This document shows positions 41,634 through 53,013 of a DNA stretch of 64,000 nt, piece by piece (the stretch's first letter is position 1; every line of letters starts with the position of its first letter). The stretch comes from Blastocladiella britannica (taxonomy: Eukaryota > Blastocladiomycota > Blastocladiomycetes > Blastocladiales > Blastocladiaceae), in NCBI GenBank assembly GCA_025349905.2, contig MU624542.1, positions 1-64,000 on the forward strand, given 5' to 3'. The translations under genes were made by a program, and so were the position numbers. The notes below the pieces were generated by a model. It had not been told where the DNA came from. It ran no database searches and saw only the letters and a program-made list of their open reading frames with translations.

Positions 41634-44302
41634 ATGACAGCGCCAATACTCTCTGCTGGAAAAGGTATGCTTTTTATTTCAATCCCATGATATAACCGAC
41701 TCACACATCGATATATTAAGTCAACGATGGATGGAGGGGAAAAAGCCTCCTGCCAACACCACAGCTGCCATCGACTCGTACAAAGCCACCAGCCAAGGTG
41801 GCTCCCCCACCAAAACTGGATCCCGCAGCCCATGATCGAGATCGGCTGCAGCGACGAAGGGAGAAGGCGGAAGCTGCTCGTCAGGTATTGTATTCATTTA
41901 CCAGCAGGATCAACAAATAGCGTATTCACAGATTAGATTATATGCTCACAGCTGGCGCTCTCCAAACTGACTCAACACGACAAGAGTGTTCCAGCGCCAA
42001 AACCGAGTGCTGCTACGCCTGCTGCTGCAACCCCTGTAATTGTTGAAACTGCACAGCAAGATTCGTGCATGGAGCTGACTTTTACAGAAGACTCCACCTC
42101 TATTCATACCGAAGATCCAACCACCACGACCGTGGATGCCGAATCGACCCCACCCGTGGAGCAAGAAGCAACCGCCACGCTATTTAATGGAACTACTTCG
42201 CACACTGGTCCGAGTCGACGAGCCACCGTCGATTCAGTGATTGAGCCCGATGACAGGGAGGAGCCCATGGTCCAGCAACGCCAGACACATATCCGGCGCC
42301 GAACTGCGTCACGTCACCACGTGCCCAGTCCGCCAAAAGCTCCATTAGGACCAATGGACACGGACCACGCTGATCAGCGGGTCGATCGGATTCTCGACTA
42401 CCTCAATGTGCAGGATCTCAAGTCGTCATCAACAACGGGTGGCCGGCCAAGCACCGCGATCGGCATGGCTGCATCATCTTCATCGCACTCGTGGCGACTG
42501 GACGGACAACTCTCTCGTGGGGACTCGACAACAACAACGGGGAACCCAGTCTTTGACGTGGTCAAGCACCGACTCATTGCCCTTGAGCTCGAGTGCGACG
42601 ACAAGGCGCGATCGGTGGCGGCGCTCAAGCACGAGCTGCAGCAATCGCGAGCAGCGGCAGTGGCGGCCGCGTCCGAGCACGCGAAAACTCTCAAGTCGCA
42701 GCTGGCTCTGCAGCGGAAAGAGTACGAGGCGGCCATCAAGCGGCACTTGGCGTTCATTGACAAGACGCTTGCAGAAAAAGAGGCCCAGGCCAAACAGTGC
42801 GAAAAGATGGCCGAAGATTTTCGGTCCCTGGAGACCGCGGCCAAGAGCAAGTTGCTGGCGGTGACGGAAAAGCACGACCGCGAGCTCAAAGCCGCGCGCG
42901 GGGTGTGGGAAGCGGGCGAAAAAGTGCGTCGCGACAAGTGGATGGCCGCGCAGGCCGCGCGCATCAAGGAGCAGACCGTGAAGGGACTGGAGCCCGAGAT
43001 CCAGCGGATGCTGGCGTCGCACAAGTCAGCGCTGGCGCTAGCTGACGAGCGCGCGCGCGAGACGCTGATTGCCGAGCGCACGGCGCTGGCGCGGTCGCAC
43101 GAGCAGCAGATTGTGGCCCTTCGCGACCAGTGGTCGACCGAGCGCGCACGGGCCGTGGACGACGAGCGCGACGCCGCGCGCGCACGGTACCTCAAGCAGC
43201 TGGAGCGCGACGAAATGGAGTTCCAGCAGGCGAAACGCAAGTGGACGGCTGAGCTGGCCGAGTTGCGGGATAGTATGGCGGCCCAGTTTCGCGACGAGCG
43301 CACGGCGTTGGAGTGTACGCATCGCAAGCAGCTGGACGATCTCCGGCTGGCGATCGAGCAGGAAAAGGACGCTCGCGCGCACGCTCTGGACGAGCAGCGG
43401 CGCCGGCATGCCCACGAGCTGTCCATGGCCAATGAAAAGGCGCGCGCCGAGCGGGACGCATGGGCAGCGGCGCACGCGGCGAAAGTGGAGGCAGATATTC
43501 GGACCCGCGAGCGCGAGTTCAAGGAGATGCTGCTTCGGGAGCGCGACCGCGAGATTGAGCAGGTCATTGTGCGGCTCGAGCAAGAGTCCGGGTCGTCCTC
43601 GTCCGAGGCCGAGCGGCGGCACCGGACCGAGGTCGAAGCGCTTCGCGCGCAGCATGCCGAGGAGCTCAAGCAAGCAGAAGAGCAGTGGTCCGTGGCCATG
43701 GATAAGCTGGTCACGGTCGGGCGCCAGTGCGAGGCCGCCGAGAGCACGCACCGCACGCTCGAAAAGGAGGTGTGGGGCCTCAAGAGCTTGCTGGAGGCCA
43801 AGGAAAAGGCGGTGGCGGAGGTGCGCCGAGAGCTTGATCGTTACAAGGCCGGCGAGATCGAGATTCGTCGGATGGTTGGTTCGTACTTGTATCTTTTGAT
43901 TTCACTGCCGTGATTTTGACTCTTTGATTCTGATTGCAGAGGAATCGGTGCAAGAGGACATGAGGCACCGCGATCAGCTGATTGAGAGTCTCCGCCACGA
44001 GGTTGAGCGGTGCAAGGGCCACATGGCAGATTCGCGCCGGGACGCGGATGCTCGAGTGAATGCAGCGCACGAGGAAAAGGTACACTATCCAGTTTTGTAC
44101 TTGCTCACCATTTCCTCACCATAATTGCTTCAAACAGAGCAAGACTCTCCACATGATCGAGGATCGCGTCAAAAAGACCATTGCATCCAAAGAGCAAGCA
44201 CTGGCAGCGGTCGTCGAGCAAATGGAGGAGCTTCGGATCAAGAACGGGCAACTGGAGCTACTCCTCGAGCGACAGCGAAAAGAGCTCGTCATGGGCCATT
44301 AA
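41634..44302 (+). CDS. CEP131: CEP131/AZI1 centriolar and ciliary coiled-coil protein
   Basis: Five exons (41634-41664, 41721-41884, 41952-43874, 43942-44079, 44138-44302) give 806 aa. The N-terminal 240 residues are disordered and Thr/Pro-rich; the remainder is a long coiled coil. Diagnostic CEP131 strings are RHLAFIDKTLAEKE, KVRRDKWMAAQAARIKEQ followed by TVKGLEPEIQRMLASHK, REFKEMLLRERDREIE and the terminal LELLLERQRKELV. CEP131 localises to centriolar satellites and basal bodies and is needed for cilium and flagellum formation. Because the family is lost in non-flagellated fungi, this gene is good evidence for a zoospore stage. Its stop codon is only 8 bp from that of the convergent GTF3C6 gene. 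Confidence 0.93.
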
Positions 44303-44310
44303 AATAAAAT

Positions 44311-44955
44311 TCATTCCTGCGCTGCGTTTGATGCGTTTGGGTTGGACGAGGAAGAACCGGGCCGCGCACGTTGTGGGGAATCTCCTCCCCCTGAACCAGA
44401 TTGCGGTGGCGGCTGCTGGCGCTTTGGCTTCAGCTTGACGGGCTCCATGCGCACGCGCCGGTCAAAGATCGAGTAAAAGTCCAGGTGTGGGTAGTAGCCA
44501 GGGTGGTTGGCATCGAATTTGTCGGAATCGCTGACCGGGTACCGTGACGGCCCTTTCGAGAAGACCATATTGTGGCCCAGAGAGAGGACCTCTTTGCCGC
44601 GAAAGATGGACGACCCAATTTGCACGTACTTTGTGTCGCCGTCCAGTCCCTATTTATCATTTTTTTCGGTTGATTGTGCTCCAAGTAGAGCAGGAAAAAT
44701 AAAAGGTACCAGGATCTTGCACTCGTATTTGGCGGCATCCAAGTGGCTCAGTGTGAGGTCCTTGCCGAAATCGAAAATATACACTGCTTCCTGTGTGCAA
44801 ATTGAATGAATGAAATGAGGAAAGGAAATGATCGCATGGTGAGCGCGTACCTCCTCCTCGTATTCGTATTCAGAGTCGTCATCTAATGGCGTGTCGGTAT
44901 CCACGTCCATTGCCTCTTGCTGCTGCTCGCGCGCGACTGCTTGAGGGGTTGCCAT
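44311..44955 (-). CDS. GTF3C6: TFIIIC subunit 6 family (GTF3C6/TFC7-like)
   Basis: Three exons (44955-44851, 44790-44710, 44649-44311) encode 174 aa. The core reads EEEAVYIFDFGKDL, then DAAKYECKILGLDGDTKYVQIGSSIFRGKEV, then SLGHNMVFSKG: a small beta-barrel seen in GTF3C6 and the N-terminal part of yeast tau55. It partners with the tau95/GTF3C5 subunit in the A-box-binding arm of TFIIIC. An acidic N-terminus and a disordered Ser/Pro/Asn tail flank the core. It is divergent with the MetRS gene, with only 42 bp between start codons, so the two may share a promoter. Confidence 0.85.
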
Positions 44956-44997
44956 TGATTCTTGCTTTCTTTGCCAGCAGCGAAAGAGAGAAATCAA

Positions 44998-46922
44998 ATG
45001 GCAGCAATGTCCGCGTCGTCGCACGCAGCAGTGGCAGCGGCCGCGGTCCTGCGCAAGAAATACATTACCACGCCGATTTTTTACGTCAATTCTGGTCTGC
45101 ATCCATTCTCATATTGTCCGTTGAAAGCCTGACTGACACCAAAATAAATAGTGCCGCACATTGGCCACTTGTACACGACGGTGGTTGCCGACACGCTCGC
45201 CCGGTGGTATCGATTTCGCGGGCACCAGGTTCGCTTTGCCACGGGCACAGATGAGCATGGGCTCAAGGTTCTTTATTTCTTATTATGGAGTCTCTGGCCC
45301 AGCCAACCGTATTCAATCGAATGCAACAACAGATCCAGCAGGCGGCAACGAATGCAAACCTCCCTCCACAGGAATTCTGTGACGGCATTTCGCTCCAGTT
45401 TCGTGTACGCGCTGTTTGTCTTCATTCTATTGGTAAAGCTAAACAAAAACAACACCAGTCCCTCTTTGATCGCGCCAATATCTCGTACACGGACTACATA
45501 CGCACAACCGAGCCACGGCATCACAAGGCCGTTCAGTCCATGTGGGTACGCGTACTCTTCATTTCATCTGAGCTCCATGCACGATCTGAATCCAAATACT
45601 GTAAAACAGCAAACCCTCAACGAGCGGAACCTCTTGCGCAAATCGACCTACTCTGGCTACTACTCGGTTTCTGACGAGGCATTCGTTCCACAAACCGATG
45701 TGATCCCAGGTAGAAAGCCGGGAACCCTAGTTGCGCGGGACTCTGGTCAACCCGTCGAGCACACGTCCGAAGACACGTACGTGTTTGGTCTGGATCAATG
45801 GAAATCTGGGATCTCGGCCGCGCTGGACAATGGTGCGATGCGCGTGGTTCCGTCTCTCCGCGAGCGCGACGTTCGCGCTTTCTTGGCTGCCAGCGATCTG
45901 GCCGACCTCTCTGTCTCTCGCCCATCAGCGCGCGTCGGGTGGGGAATTCCAGTCCCGAACGACGCGTCTCAGACCGTCTACGTGTGGCTGGACGCGCTGA
46001 CCAACTACCTCACCATCCTCGGGTACCCAAACGCGGAGGCCGAGGTGGGGGAGTGGTGGAGCAGTCCCGACACCGACGTGGTGCATGTGATTGGCAAAGA
46101 AATTGCCAAGTTCCACGCCGTCTACTGGCCCGCGTTCCTGTTGGCGGCTGGCATTCCACTCCCGGGCGAGATTCTGACGCACGCGCACTGGACCGTCAAC
46201 AAGACCAAAATGTCCAAATCCATTGGCAACGTCGTTGACCCCAACGCCGTCATGGATCGGTTTGGCGTGGATCCTGTCCGGTTTTATCTCATGCTGAATG
46301 GCGGCGTGGAAAACGATGGGGGTGCATATTATTGTTATTTGACTAAAGTACAAGTACTGACTAAATTGGAAATGATCAAAAAGACTGGTCTGAAGACACT
46401 ATGGCAAAGCTGTACCGAAAGGAACTGGCAGGGCAGATCGGCAACCTTTTTTCGCGCGCCACTTCGGATGCATTGGTTACGCGTTCAGGCGGCGGGATGC
46501 ATGCCACAGTACCCCTATCATCGCTCGTGACGGGCACGGGTCCCGCCCAGACCCTTCACTCGATGCTTGCCGCCCTCCCGGCATCGTTTGACGCGCACAT
46601 GTCTACACGCGAGTTCAACAAGGCGATCATGGCGGTGGTGCACACCGTTGCTGCGGCCAATCGTTACTTTGCCGACCAAGCGCCATGGTCGGCGGACGCG
46701 CGGCCCGAGGTGGTACGGGAAACAATGGCCCACGCGCTTGAGACGCTGCGGGTGACGGGGTTGCTGATGCAGTGCGTGATGCCGGACAAGATGACCGATC
46801 TCTTGGATCGGGTAGGGCAGCCAGCGGGTGAGCGTGGGTGGTATGCAAGTCGAATGGGATCATGTGCACAGCTGGGGACACCCTCAAGTCGCGGCACTGA
46901 TCCGCTCTTCCCAAAGCTGTAG
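44998..46922 (+). CDS. MSM1: Methionyl-tRNA synthetase, mitochondrial type
   Basis: Six exons (44998-45094, 45152-45267, 45333-45404, 45459-45545, 45610-46321, 46384-46922) give 540 aa, the size of MARS2/Msm1. The class I signatures are intact: PHIGHLYTT (HIGH) and [13 protein letters not shown] (KMSKS). [14 protein letters not shown] and [11 protein letters not shown] are typical of bacterial-type MetRS lacking the extended zinc knuckle. A helical anticodon-binding domain follows, and the protein ends without an EMAP-like tail. The Ala-rich N-terminus could act as a mitochondrial presequence. The enzyme charges initiator and elongator tRNA-Met in the matrix. Confidence 0.92.
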
Positions 46923-47583
46923 GAAGGGATATTGTCCCTAAAATGGAAATGGCAGGGGTCGGATCGTAAAAATGTATCCTTTAATATCGTACGCTGCAAA
47001 AACAAACTATTTTTTGGATAGAAAAATATCTGAAAAATTTGAACATTTCCACTCCAATCCAAACCAACTCACATTTTTTTTGGGATATTCGCCGCCCAAA
47101 CTAAAGAATACACAAACCAAGCACAACGGACTCGGGACCAGCAATTTCTCGCTCTGTACCACCAGCAAGGACGGCCGGCGCGCCTCCATCGCACCACTTT
47201 TTCGTTTTTCTGTTTTCGTTTTCGTGCGATTGCCGTCTTTTCGAACCGCTGCACCAGTTGTACGTACGTGTTTTGCTATTCAGTCGCAGGAGCAGCGAAT
47301 TCAACTCCTCTTCCGCACGCGGACGACTAATACACCATGATTTTCGCTCTTTTGCAGAAGCACGCAGCCGGAATCCAACCCCAGAAGCCAGATCTCGTGC
47401 ATACGACACAAGTACAGCCATTAGCAGCGGCGTACTGAACTATCCGGTTCGTAAAACTCGCCAAACTATTCATATTTTACTGCACAGTGGGTCCCCCTTG
47501 TGTTCAATTAATCCCTGTTCATATTTTTTTTTCCCTTTCTGTCACCAGGCGCCGCCACAAGTTTAAACGACAAAACAAGAAAT
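46923..47583. promoter_or_regulatory. Upstream region of the F-box/WD40 gene
   Basis: A 661 bp non-coding gap, AT-rich from about 46970 to 47080 and then mixed. It probably contains the 3' UTR of MetRS, then the promoter and 5' UTR of the next gene, possibly with a UTR intron (a CACCAG acceptor at about 47544-47549). No credible coding exon, repeat or RNA gene is seen. Confidence 0.4.
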
Positions 47584-49944
47584 ATGAAGAACCCCATCAC
47601 CACCCTCGCTCGCAACATCCTGTACGGAAGGCCCGCAACGGCCTCGGACGCGTCGACGTCGCCCGGATCCTCGGCGCCCCTCGTGCCCGGCTCGCAACTC
47701 GAAGGGACTAGCAGCGCACGCGCCAATGTAAAGCGCGCGTTTGGGAACCCGTTCTCTTCCTCGGCTGGCGAGATGCAAAAGATCTCCAATGCCAGGGCCG
47801 GCGGATCAGCCACGTCGACTGGAGGCGCGTCGGATCGTCGCACCGATAGCGGCGAGTCGGTCCGGCATCCGGACCTTGGCAGCGGCATGCGCGAGGAGGA
47901 CGACTCTGATCCCAACTTCGCGCACCATGCCGGATGCCCGTGCGCGCACTTGTCGATGGGCATCGTGACAGAATCCGGGTGGCGGCCATCGTGGGTCGCG
48001 GTCACCGGGTCTCACCCGGCCTTGTACTCTGGTGCGGTGCGCTGCACTTGCCGGTCGTCGGCACGCGTCAACTTTACCGCCGCACTTCCGGCCGAGCTCG
48101 CGTTCCACGTCCTGTCGTTCCTGGACGTCAAGTCCCTGGCACGGGTCTCGGCGTGCTCGCGGGCAACCCTGTCGCTCGCCAACGACACGGTGCTGTGGCG
48201 CGACATGTACCGCTCCAACCCGCGCTGGCGCAGCTCTGCGCTGTCCAAGCGCCATGTCACGCTGCAGCAGCTGGAACTGCTGGGAGTTCCGGTCCGCGCG
48301 TCGATCCCGCCCGCACTCCAGCGCCTGCGCGCATCGTACCCTCTGGGCAACGGCGAGAGTGCTGCGGCCGTGTTCCCGTCGCCACCGTCTTCGCCCACCA
48401 AGCCCGGGTTTGACGATGCCGACCATGACCCATCATCCGAGTCGTCCGATTGCTGCTCTTCAGACATGTACGACCGCGACGGCGACGTGATCATGCGCGA
48501 CGTCAATGAGTACTCTGCCGCGCAGCCACTGGCATTGGTGCCCACCAACACAAACTGTGGGAGCGGAAAGAAGTCGCAAGCAGTGGTGGCTGGCCCGATC
48601 ACGTTGGGGGCGCATGGAGACCCCGAACTCAACTGGAAGTACCTGTACCGCAACCGAATCGCGCTGGATCGCGAGTGGGCAAAGCAGGCACCCGAGATCA
48701 CCACCCTCAAAGAGCACCGAGACAGTGTGTACTGCATTCAGTTTGACCGCAATATCTTGGTGTCGGGCTCGCGCGACCAGTCCATCAAGGTATGGTCCAT
48801 GGCGACCAAGAAGCCGTTGCAAACCATGACGGGCCACACGGGGTCGGTGCTGTGCTTGCAATACGACGCAGCAACGCTGGTGACGGGCTCGTCGGACACG
48901 AGCGTGATGGTGTGGGATATGCCGTCGGGCCAGCGCCGGGCAGTGCTGTTGGGCCACACGGCGGGCGTGCTGGACGTGGCGTTTGACAAGCAGTGCATTG
49001 TCTCGTGCTCGAAAGACGCGACCATCAAGATCTGGGACACGAGCCGAGGGGTCATTGCCGACCGCCGGACGGGCGCGCCGACGTACCCGCTGAAATACAA
49101 TCTGACGGGCCACCGGGCAGCAGTGAATGCCATTCAGCTGCGCGGCGACACGCTGGTGACGGCGTCGGGCGACTACCTGATCAAGGTGTGGAACGTGCGT
49201 ACGGGCGAGCTGGTGCGCGACTTGGCGGGCCACACGCGCGGGATCGCGTGCGTGGCGTTTGATGGGCACTTGGTGGTGTCTGGGTCCAACGACCAGCTCA
49301 TTCGCGTCTGGGACGTGCACTCGGGCAAGTGCTTGCACATTCTCGAGGGCCACCGTGACTTGGTGCGGACCATCGCCATGGACCCGGTCCGCGGGCTGAT
49401 TGTCTCGGGATCGTACGACCAGTCGGTGAAGCTGTGGCAGCTACCCGAGTCGGTCATGGCCGTCGCCGAAGGCCATCGGAAAGCCGACGAGGCGCGCCGC
49501 GTCCGTGAGCGCCGCGACTTACTCAACCGCCAGCGGATGCGATACTTGGGTGCCGCGTCGCCCGTTTCGATCTCGTCGCCGCTCTCGACGTCGCCGACTT
49601 GCACGTCTCCAGGATCGCCCATCATGAGTCAGTACGGATCAGCAGGTGCCGGTGTGTCGTCAGGGGCAGCAGCAGCGATGGTGACGGACCCACCAGTACC
49701 TGTAGCAACACCCGTCGTTGCCGGCGGAAATACGGTCACGCCATCGGCTGCCGCCGTGGCCGCCGCCAGTGCTGGAACGGTCCCGAAATCCAAGGCGGTT
49801 GCCTCGTGGGATACGACCCATACCTCATGGGTGTTCAATGTGGCACTGTCGTCGACGCACATTATCTCGGCTTCGCAAGACCAAACCATTGTCGTGTACG
49901 ACTATGCGTCGCGCGGCGGCGTGGACAAGAGCTGGATCGCCTGA
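47584..49944 (+). CDS. F-box/WD40 protein, SCF substrate receptor
   Basis: A single-exon gene of 786 aa. An F-box occurs at about residues 160-205 (LPAELAFHVLSFLDVKSL, then WRDMYRSNPRW). Seven WD40 repeats begin near residue 375, each with a GH near the start and a WD/VW at the end; the first six are contiguous, and about 120 Ser/Ala/Pro-rich residues are inserted before repeat seven (HTSWVFNVALSSTHII). The propeller would bind substrate while the F-box binds Skp1 in an SCF ubiquitin ligase. It resembles the Met30/beta-TrCP/Fbxw7 group, but I cannot choose an orthologue from sequence alone. It is unusual here in lacking introns. Confidence 0.88.
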   Translation: MKNPITTLARNILYGRPATASDASTSPGSSAPLVPGSQLEGTSSARANVKRAFGNPFSSSAGEMQKISNARAGGSATSTGGASDRRTDSGESVRHPDLGSGMREEDDSDPNFAHHAGCPCAHLSMGIVTESGWRPSWVAVTGSHPALYSGAVRCTCRSSARVNFTAALPAELAFHVLSFLDVKSLARVSACSRATLSLANDTVLWRDMYRSNPRWRSSALSKRHVTLQQLELLGVPVRASIPPALQRLRASYPLGNGESAAAVFPSPPSSPTKPGFDDADHDPSSESSDCCSSDMYDRDGDVIMRDVNEYSAAQPLALVPTNTNCGSGKKSQAVVAGPITLGAHGDPELNWKYLYRNRIALDREWAKQAPEITTLKEHRDSVYCIQFDRNILVSGSRDQSIKVWSMATKKPLQTMTGHTGSVLCLQYDAATLVTGSSDTSVMVWDMPSGQRRAVLLGHTAGVLDVAFDKQCIVSCSKDATIKIWDTSRGVIADRRTGAPTYPLKYNLTGHRAAVNAIQLRGDTLVTASGDYLIKVWNVRTGELVRDLAGHTRGIACVAFDGHLVVSGSNDQLIRVWDVHSGKCLHILEGHRDLVRTIAMDPVRGLIVSGSYDQSVKLWQLPESVMAVAEGHRKADEARRVRERRDLLNRQRMRYLGAASPVSISSPLSTSPTCTSPGSPIMSQYGSAGAGVSSGAAAAMVTDPPVPVATPVVAGGNTVTPSAAAVAAASAGTVPKSKAVASWDTTHTSWVFNVALSSTHIISASQDQTIVVYDYASRGGVDKSWIA

Positions 49945-50392
49945 AAAGCTCCTCCATTTGTTTACTCTCCTCTACCCATTCACTCATCGTCTTTCCCTTC
50001 CCTTCCGTCTTTTTTCCTGCACCTTGTTCATTCCCCCCACTCTACACTCGTACTCCGTCTTTTTCTTTTCATGGGACTGGCTTTCTCTGCTTATTGGGTT
50101 GGCCCGAGCTTTCTTTCCACGTTTCTTCCTTCACCATTTGTTTTTCCCTCCTCCACCACCCTTTCATTGCGCCGTTGATCGGCGAGCGTGGAATGGCTCT
50201 TTCGCTAGATCGTTTTTATTCTTTGGATTTCGTTTTCGTTTGCCCTGTACATTTAAATTTGAATGTGAAGAAGAGTCTCACTAAAAAAAATCTATTGGCT
50301 GACTGCGGAATACTAAACAAAAAATATATACGAGAGGGAGGAAAGGGAAATTGAGAAAGTCTCGCTTGGTGCCCGGTGAACAACACAAAAAC
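49945..50392. other. Convergent 3' region
   Basis: A 448 bp gap between two convergent genes. From 49955 to 50160 the plus strand is strikingly pyrimidine-rich (C/T runs interrupted by short purine steps), consistent with a long 3' UTR of the F-box gene; 50220-50350 is AT-rich. I see no reading frame or hairpin of note. Confidence 0.45.
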
Positions 50393-52745
50393 TTACACCT
50401 CGTCGTTGCGAGCAATGGCCAGGTACAGCGACCGTAAGGTGGCAAAGTCCGTTGGCGGGTCCAAGTTCATGGGCAGCGCCATATCATCGTCCACCGCCTC
50501 GGATGGAATGTGCGACAGTCCACCGGCCCACTGCACCACTGATGCAAGGCGCTGACGACCACCACCAACGCGTGAAGACGGTGCGGTAACGGCGGCAAGC
50601 GCGGCGGTGCGGTACAGGTGTGCGACGCGGTGTGCGATCGACGTCAATACCAGCTGCGTGGATAGCGGCAACGGGCGGGCGGCGGCAGCAGCAGACGCCG
50701 CGTCGACGGTGGAGGGCGCGTCGCGCATCACAGCCATGTTCTGGAACCCGGACAACACCAGGTTGTCCATGGCGAGCGGAACGTCAGCGTCCTTGACGAG
50801 GAGATGATCTGTCATGTTTTTTTTTTTTTGGGTTTAGTCAGGCAGTATCAGGATAAAGGTAAAAAAGAAACGTACCAAGGCAAAAGCCCTCCGACAACGA
50901 CACCCCGATTTCCGCCAACATGCACGTCTGCACCAGTAGAAACATGATCACGGCCATGGCCTCATCGCACGAAGGCGGGTTCGCCCGTAACCGTTCCTCG
51001 ACCGAGGACGCGTACCGCTTGAGCACCAGCACCACCTCGTCGCGGCCCGCGGCCATGGTGGCCACCACCGATGCCGTCAGCGGCGACCGCGGACCACGGT
51101 TCTCATCGTTCTCGTCGTCGTCGTCGTCCTCGGCATCGCCCGGAAACGGGTGCGTCTCGGAGTCGTCAAAGTCGTCGAGCGACTGGCTGGGCGGGTACGC
51201 AATGTCCAGGATGGTCGCGAGCGCGTCGGTGGCCGACGGCATCCGCGGCGACAATGGTTCCTCTGCATCGTCTCGATGAGAAAACGATGTGTACGTGGGC
51301 GACAAGGAACCGGCGAGCGCCGCAGTAGACGACGCGGCGGCAATGGCGCGGGCGCGGGCGCGTGCGCGAGCCGAAATCACCTTGATCCGCTGGGCCTCGG
51401 CCGTCGATACCAGCACCATGATCACGGTTTCATCAGGCCCATCGTCGATGTGACCTTCAGCGGCAAGTGCGGCGGTATTGTCAGAGTACGACACGGACGC
51501 CATGCTACTGATGGACAGCGGCCGGTGCCGCCGGCTGCGAATGGGTGTGAGTTCACCGGCGGGGACTGCATTGCCGCCACCACGCGACCAAGGGATTGAC
51601 GACGACGAAGATGACGACGTCGATAAAACCGAGCTGCTCGACCGGCGGCTTTGGCGGCCATCGTGGTGGTCCGAGTGGCGCCAGGCCGGGTTCCGTGGCG
51701 GCGGGCCGAGCTCAGGCGCCGCCGCGACCGGGATCGGTGGTAGTGACGACGGAGGAGGGACCGCCAACAGGTCCTTGGCAATGTACATGGCGCGGCGCGC
51801 ACGCAGCACCGGCTCCACCAGCACGAACCGCGGGGACCACCACGCCAGCGGCGAACCGCCCCCACCGTGGCCGTGCGCCATCAGCGACCGCAAATGCGCC
51901 TGCGCGTCACGCAGTTGCATGACCACGCGGTCCATGACCATTCCTGGGAAGTCGGGGGCTACCGGGGAGCTGGCGGTCGTCGAAACGATGGAGGGGGTTG
52001 CGGACGACGTGGGCGTCCACGACGCTGGTGAGCTTATGACGGACGACGGGCGCTGGTGGTGGTCGTGAAAGTGGTGGTGGTCATGGTGGTGGTGGTGGTG
52101 ATGCGGTACCGGCGGGCCGAGAAGCGCAGCGGGCGGCGGCGGACCGCTAATGACTGTCGTTGCCGAAGGGTGCCAGGATTGGGGTCGAGCACGGGGGTTG
52201 TCATCGTGGTGGCGGTGGTGATGATGATTGTGGTGACCGCGATGGTGGCGGCTCTGCGACGACGACGACAACGGGTCGTCCAGGGCCGGGAACGAGAGCG
52301 CGGTGGGGCGACGCAAACGTGGGGTGGGCACACGCGACCCCGCCGGGTCCGATGAGGCGGAAAGCACCGAGTCGCGCGAGACCGATCCGGGGCGGCGTGG
52401 GGTCGGGCGAAGCATGGGCGAGACCGGTGCCGAATGAGGAGCCAGCGGCGGTGGAGGTGACCAGTCAAGGGGGTGGTGGTGGTGATCGCTATCGTTGTCG
52501 TTGGCATTGACTTTCGTCGCTTTGGAAGTATGGCGTCTTCGAGGGCGAGGTCGGTCCGTTTTACCGGCAACGGTGGTAGAGGCACGGGCGGCCTGGCGCG
52601 GAGACACGCGGCGCAGGTCAAACAGTGGGGTCAGGGCCAGACTGGCAGCGATCGCGGCCGGGAGCAGCGAGACGGTGGCGGCGACCGACAGCCACTTCCA
52701 CGCCAGCATCATCAGGGCCAGGAGCAGGGAGATGGGCGAGTCCAT
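50393..52745 (-). CDS. Unknown protein with N-terminal membrane anchor
   Basis: Two exons (52745-50876, 50808-50393) join in phase to give 761 aa. Residues about 4-42 are a long hydrophobic stretch (one or two transmembrane helices or a signal anchor) with no obvious cleavage site. A disordered, basic then His-rich region (HHHHHHHDHHHFHDHH, about 215-230) follows, then two conserved-looking helical blocks: one around 270-350 (VVMQLRDAQAHLRSLM) and one at the C-terminus (VEERLRANPPSCDEAMAVIM into the second exon). The last part resembles helical-repeat or MIT-like packing, but I cannot name a family. The His run could bind metal; that is a guess. The joined intron has a CTGAC branch motif and a CATGACAG end. 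Confidence 0.6.
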
Positions 52746-53013
52746 TGTTCGTTTATGCTTTTCTATATGGTATATCTCGTTCTAAGGGGGGAGATGTCTG
52801 CTGTGTTATGCTCAACACCAAATTTAAAGGGAGCAAAGTGTTCGCGCACACTTCAAAAAACTTGGGCTCGTGAATGGTGGCGAACAGAAGCACTAAAACG
52901 GTCCCAAAATAGAGCCCGGCTTGATTTTGGATATGAAGAAAATAATACGATCTACACTATACCTCGTCAAAACAATCGCTTGGTTCACATAATTTAACAT
53001 ATACACATGATAG
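52746..53013. other. Spacer upstream of broken glycosyltransferase
   Basis: A 268 bp AT-rich stretch between the start of the minus-strand membrane-protein gene and the first recognisable glycosyltransferase codon. The missing N-terminal Rossmann strands of the enzyme should lie here but are not recognisable. A TGATAG at 53008-53013 could be an intron end. Probably promoter plus decayed coding sequence. Confidence 0.35.

Noticed and set aside
42398..43801. 467-codon minus-strand open frame over the CEP131 coiled coil
   Set aside because: Ser/Arg/Cys-rich antisense of a heptad-repeat gene; CEP131 motifs on the plus strand are decisive.
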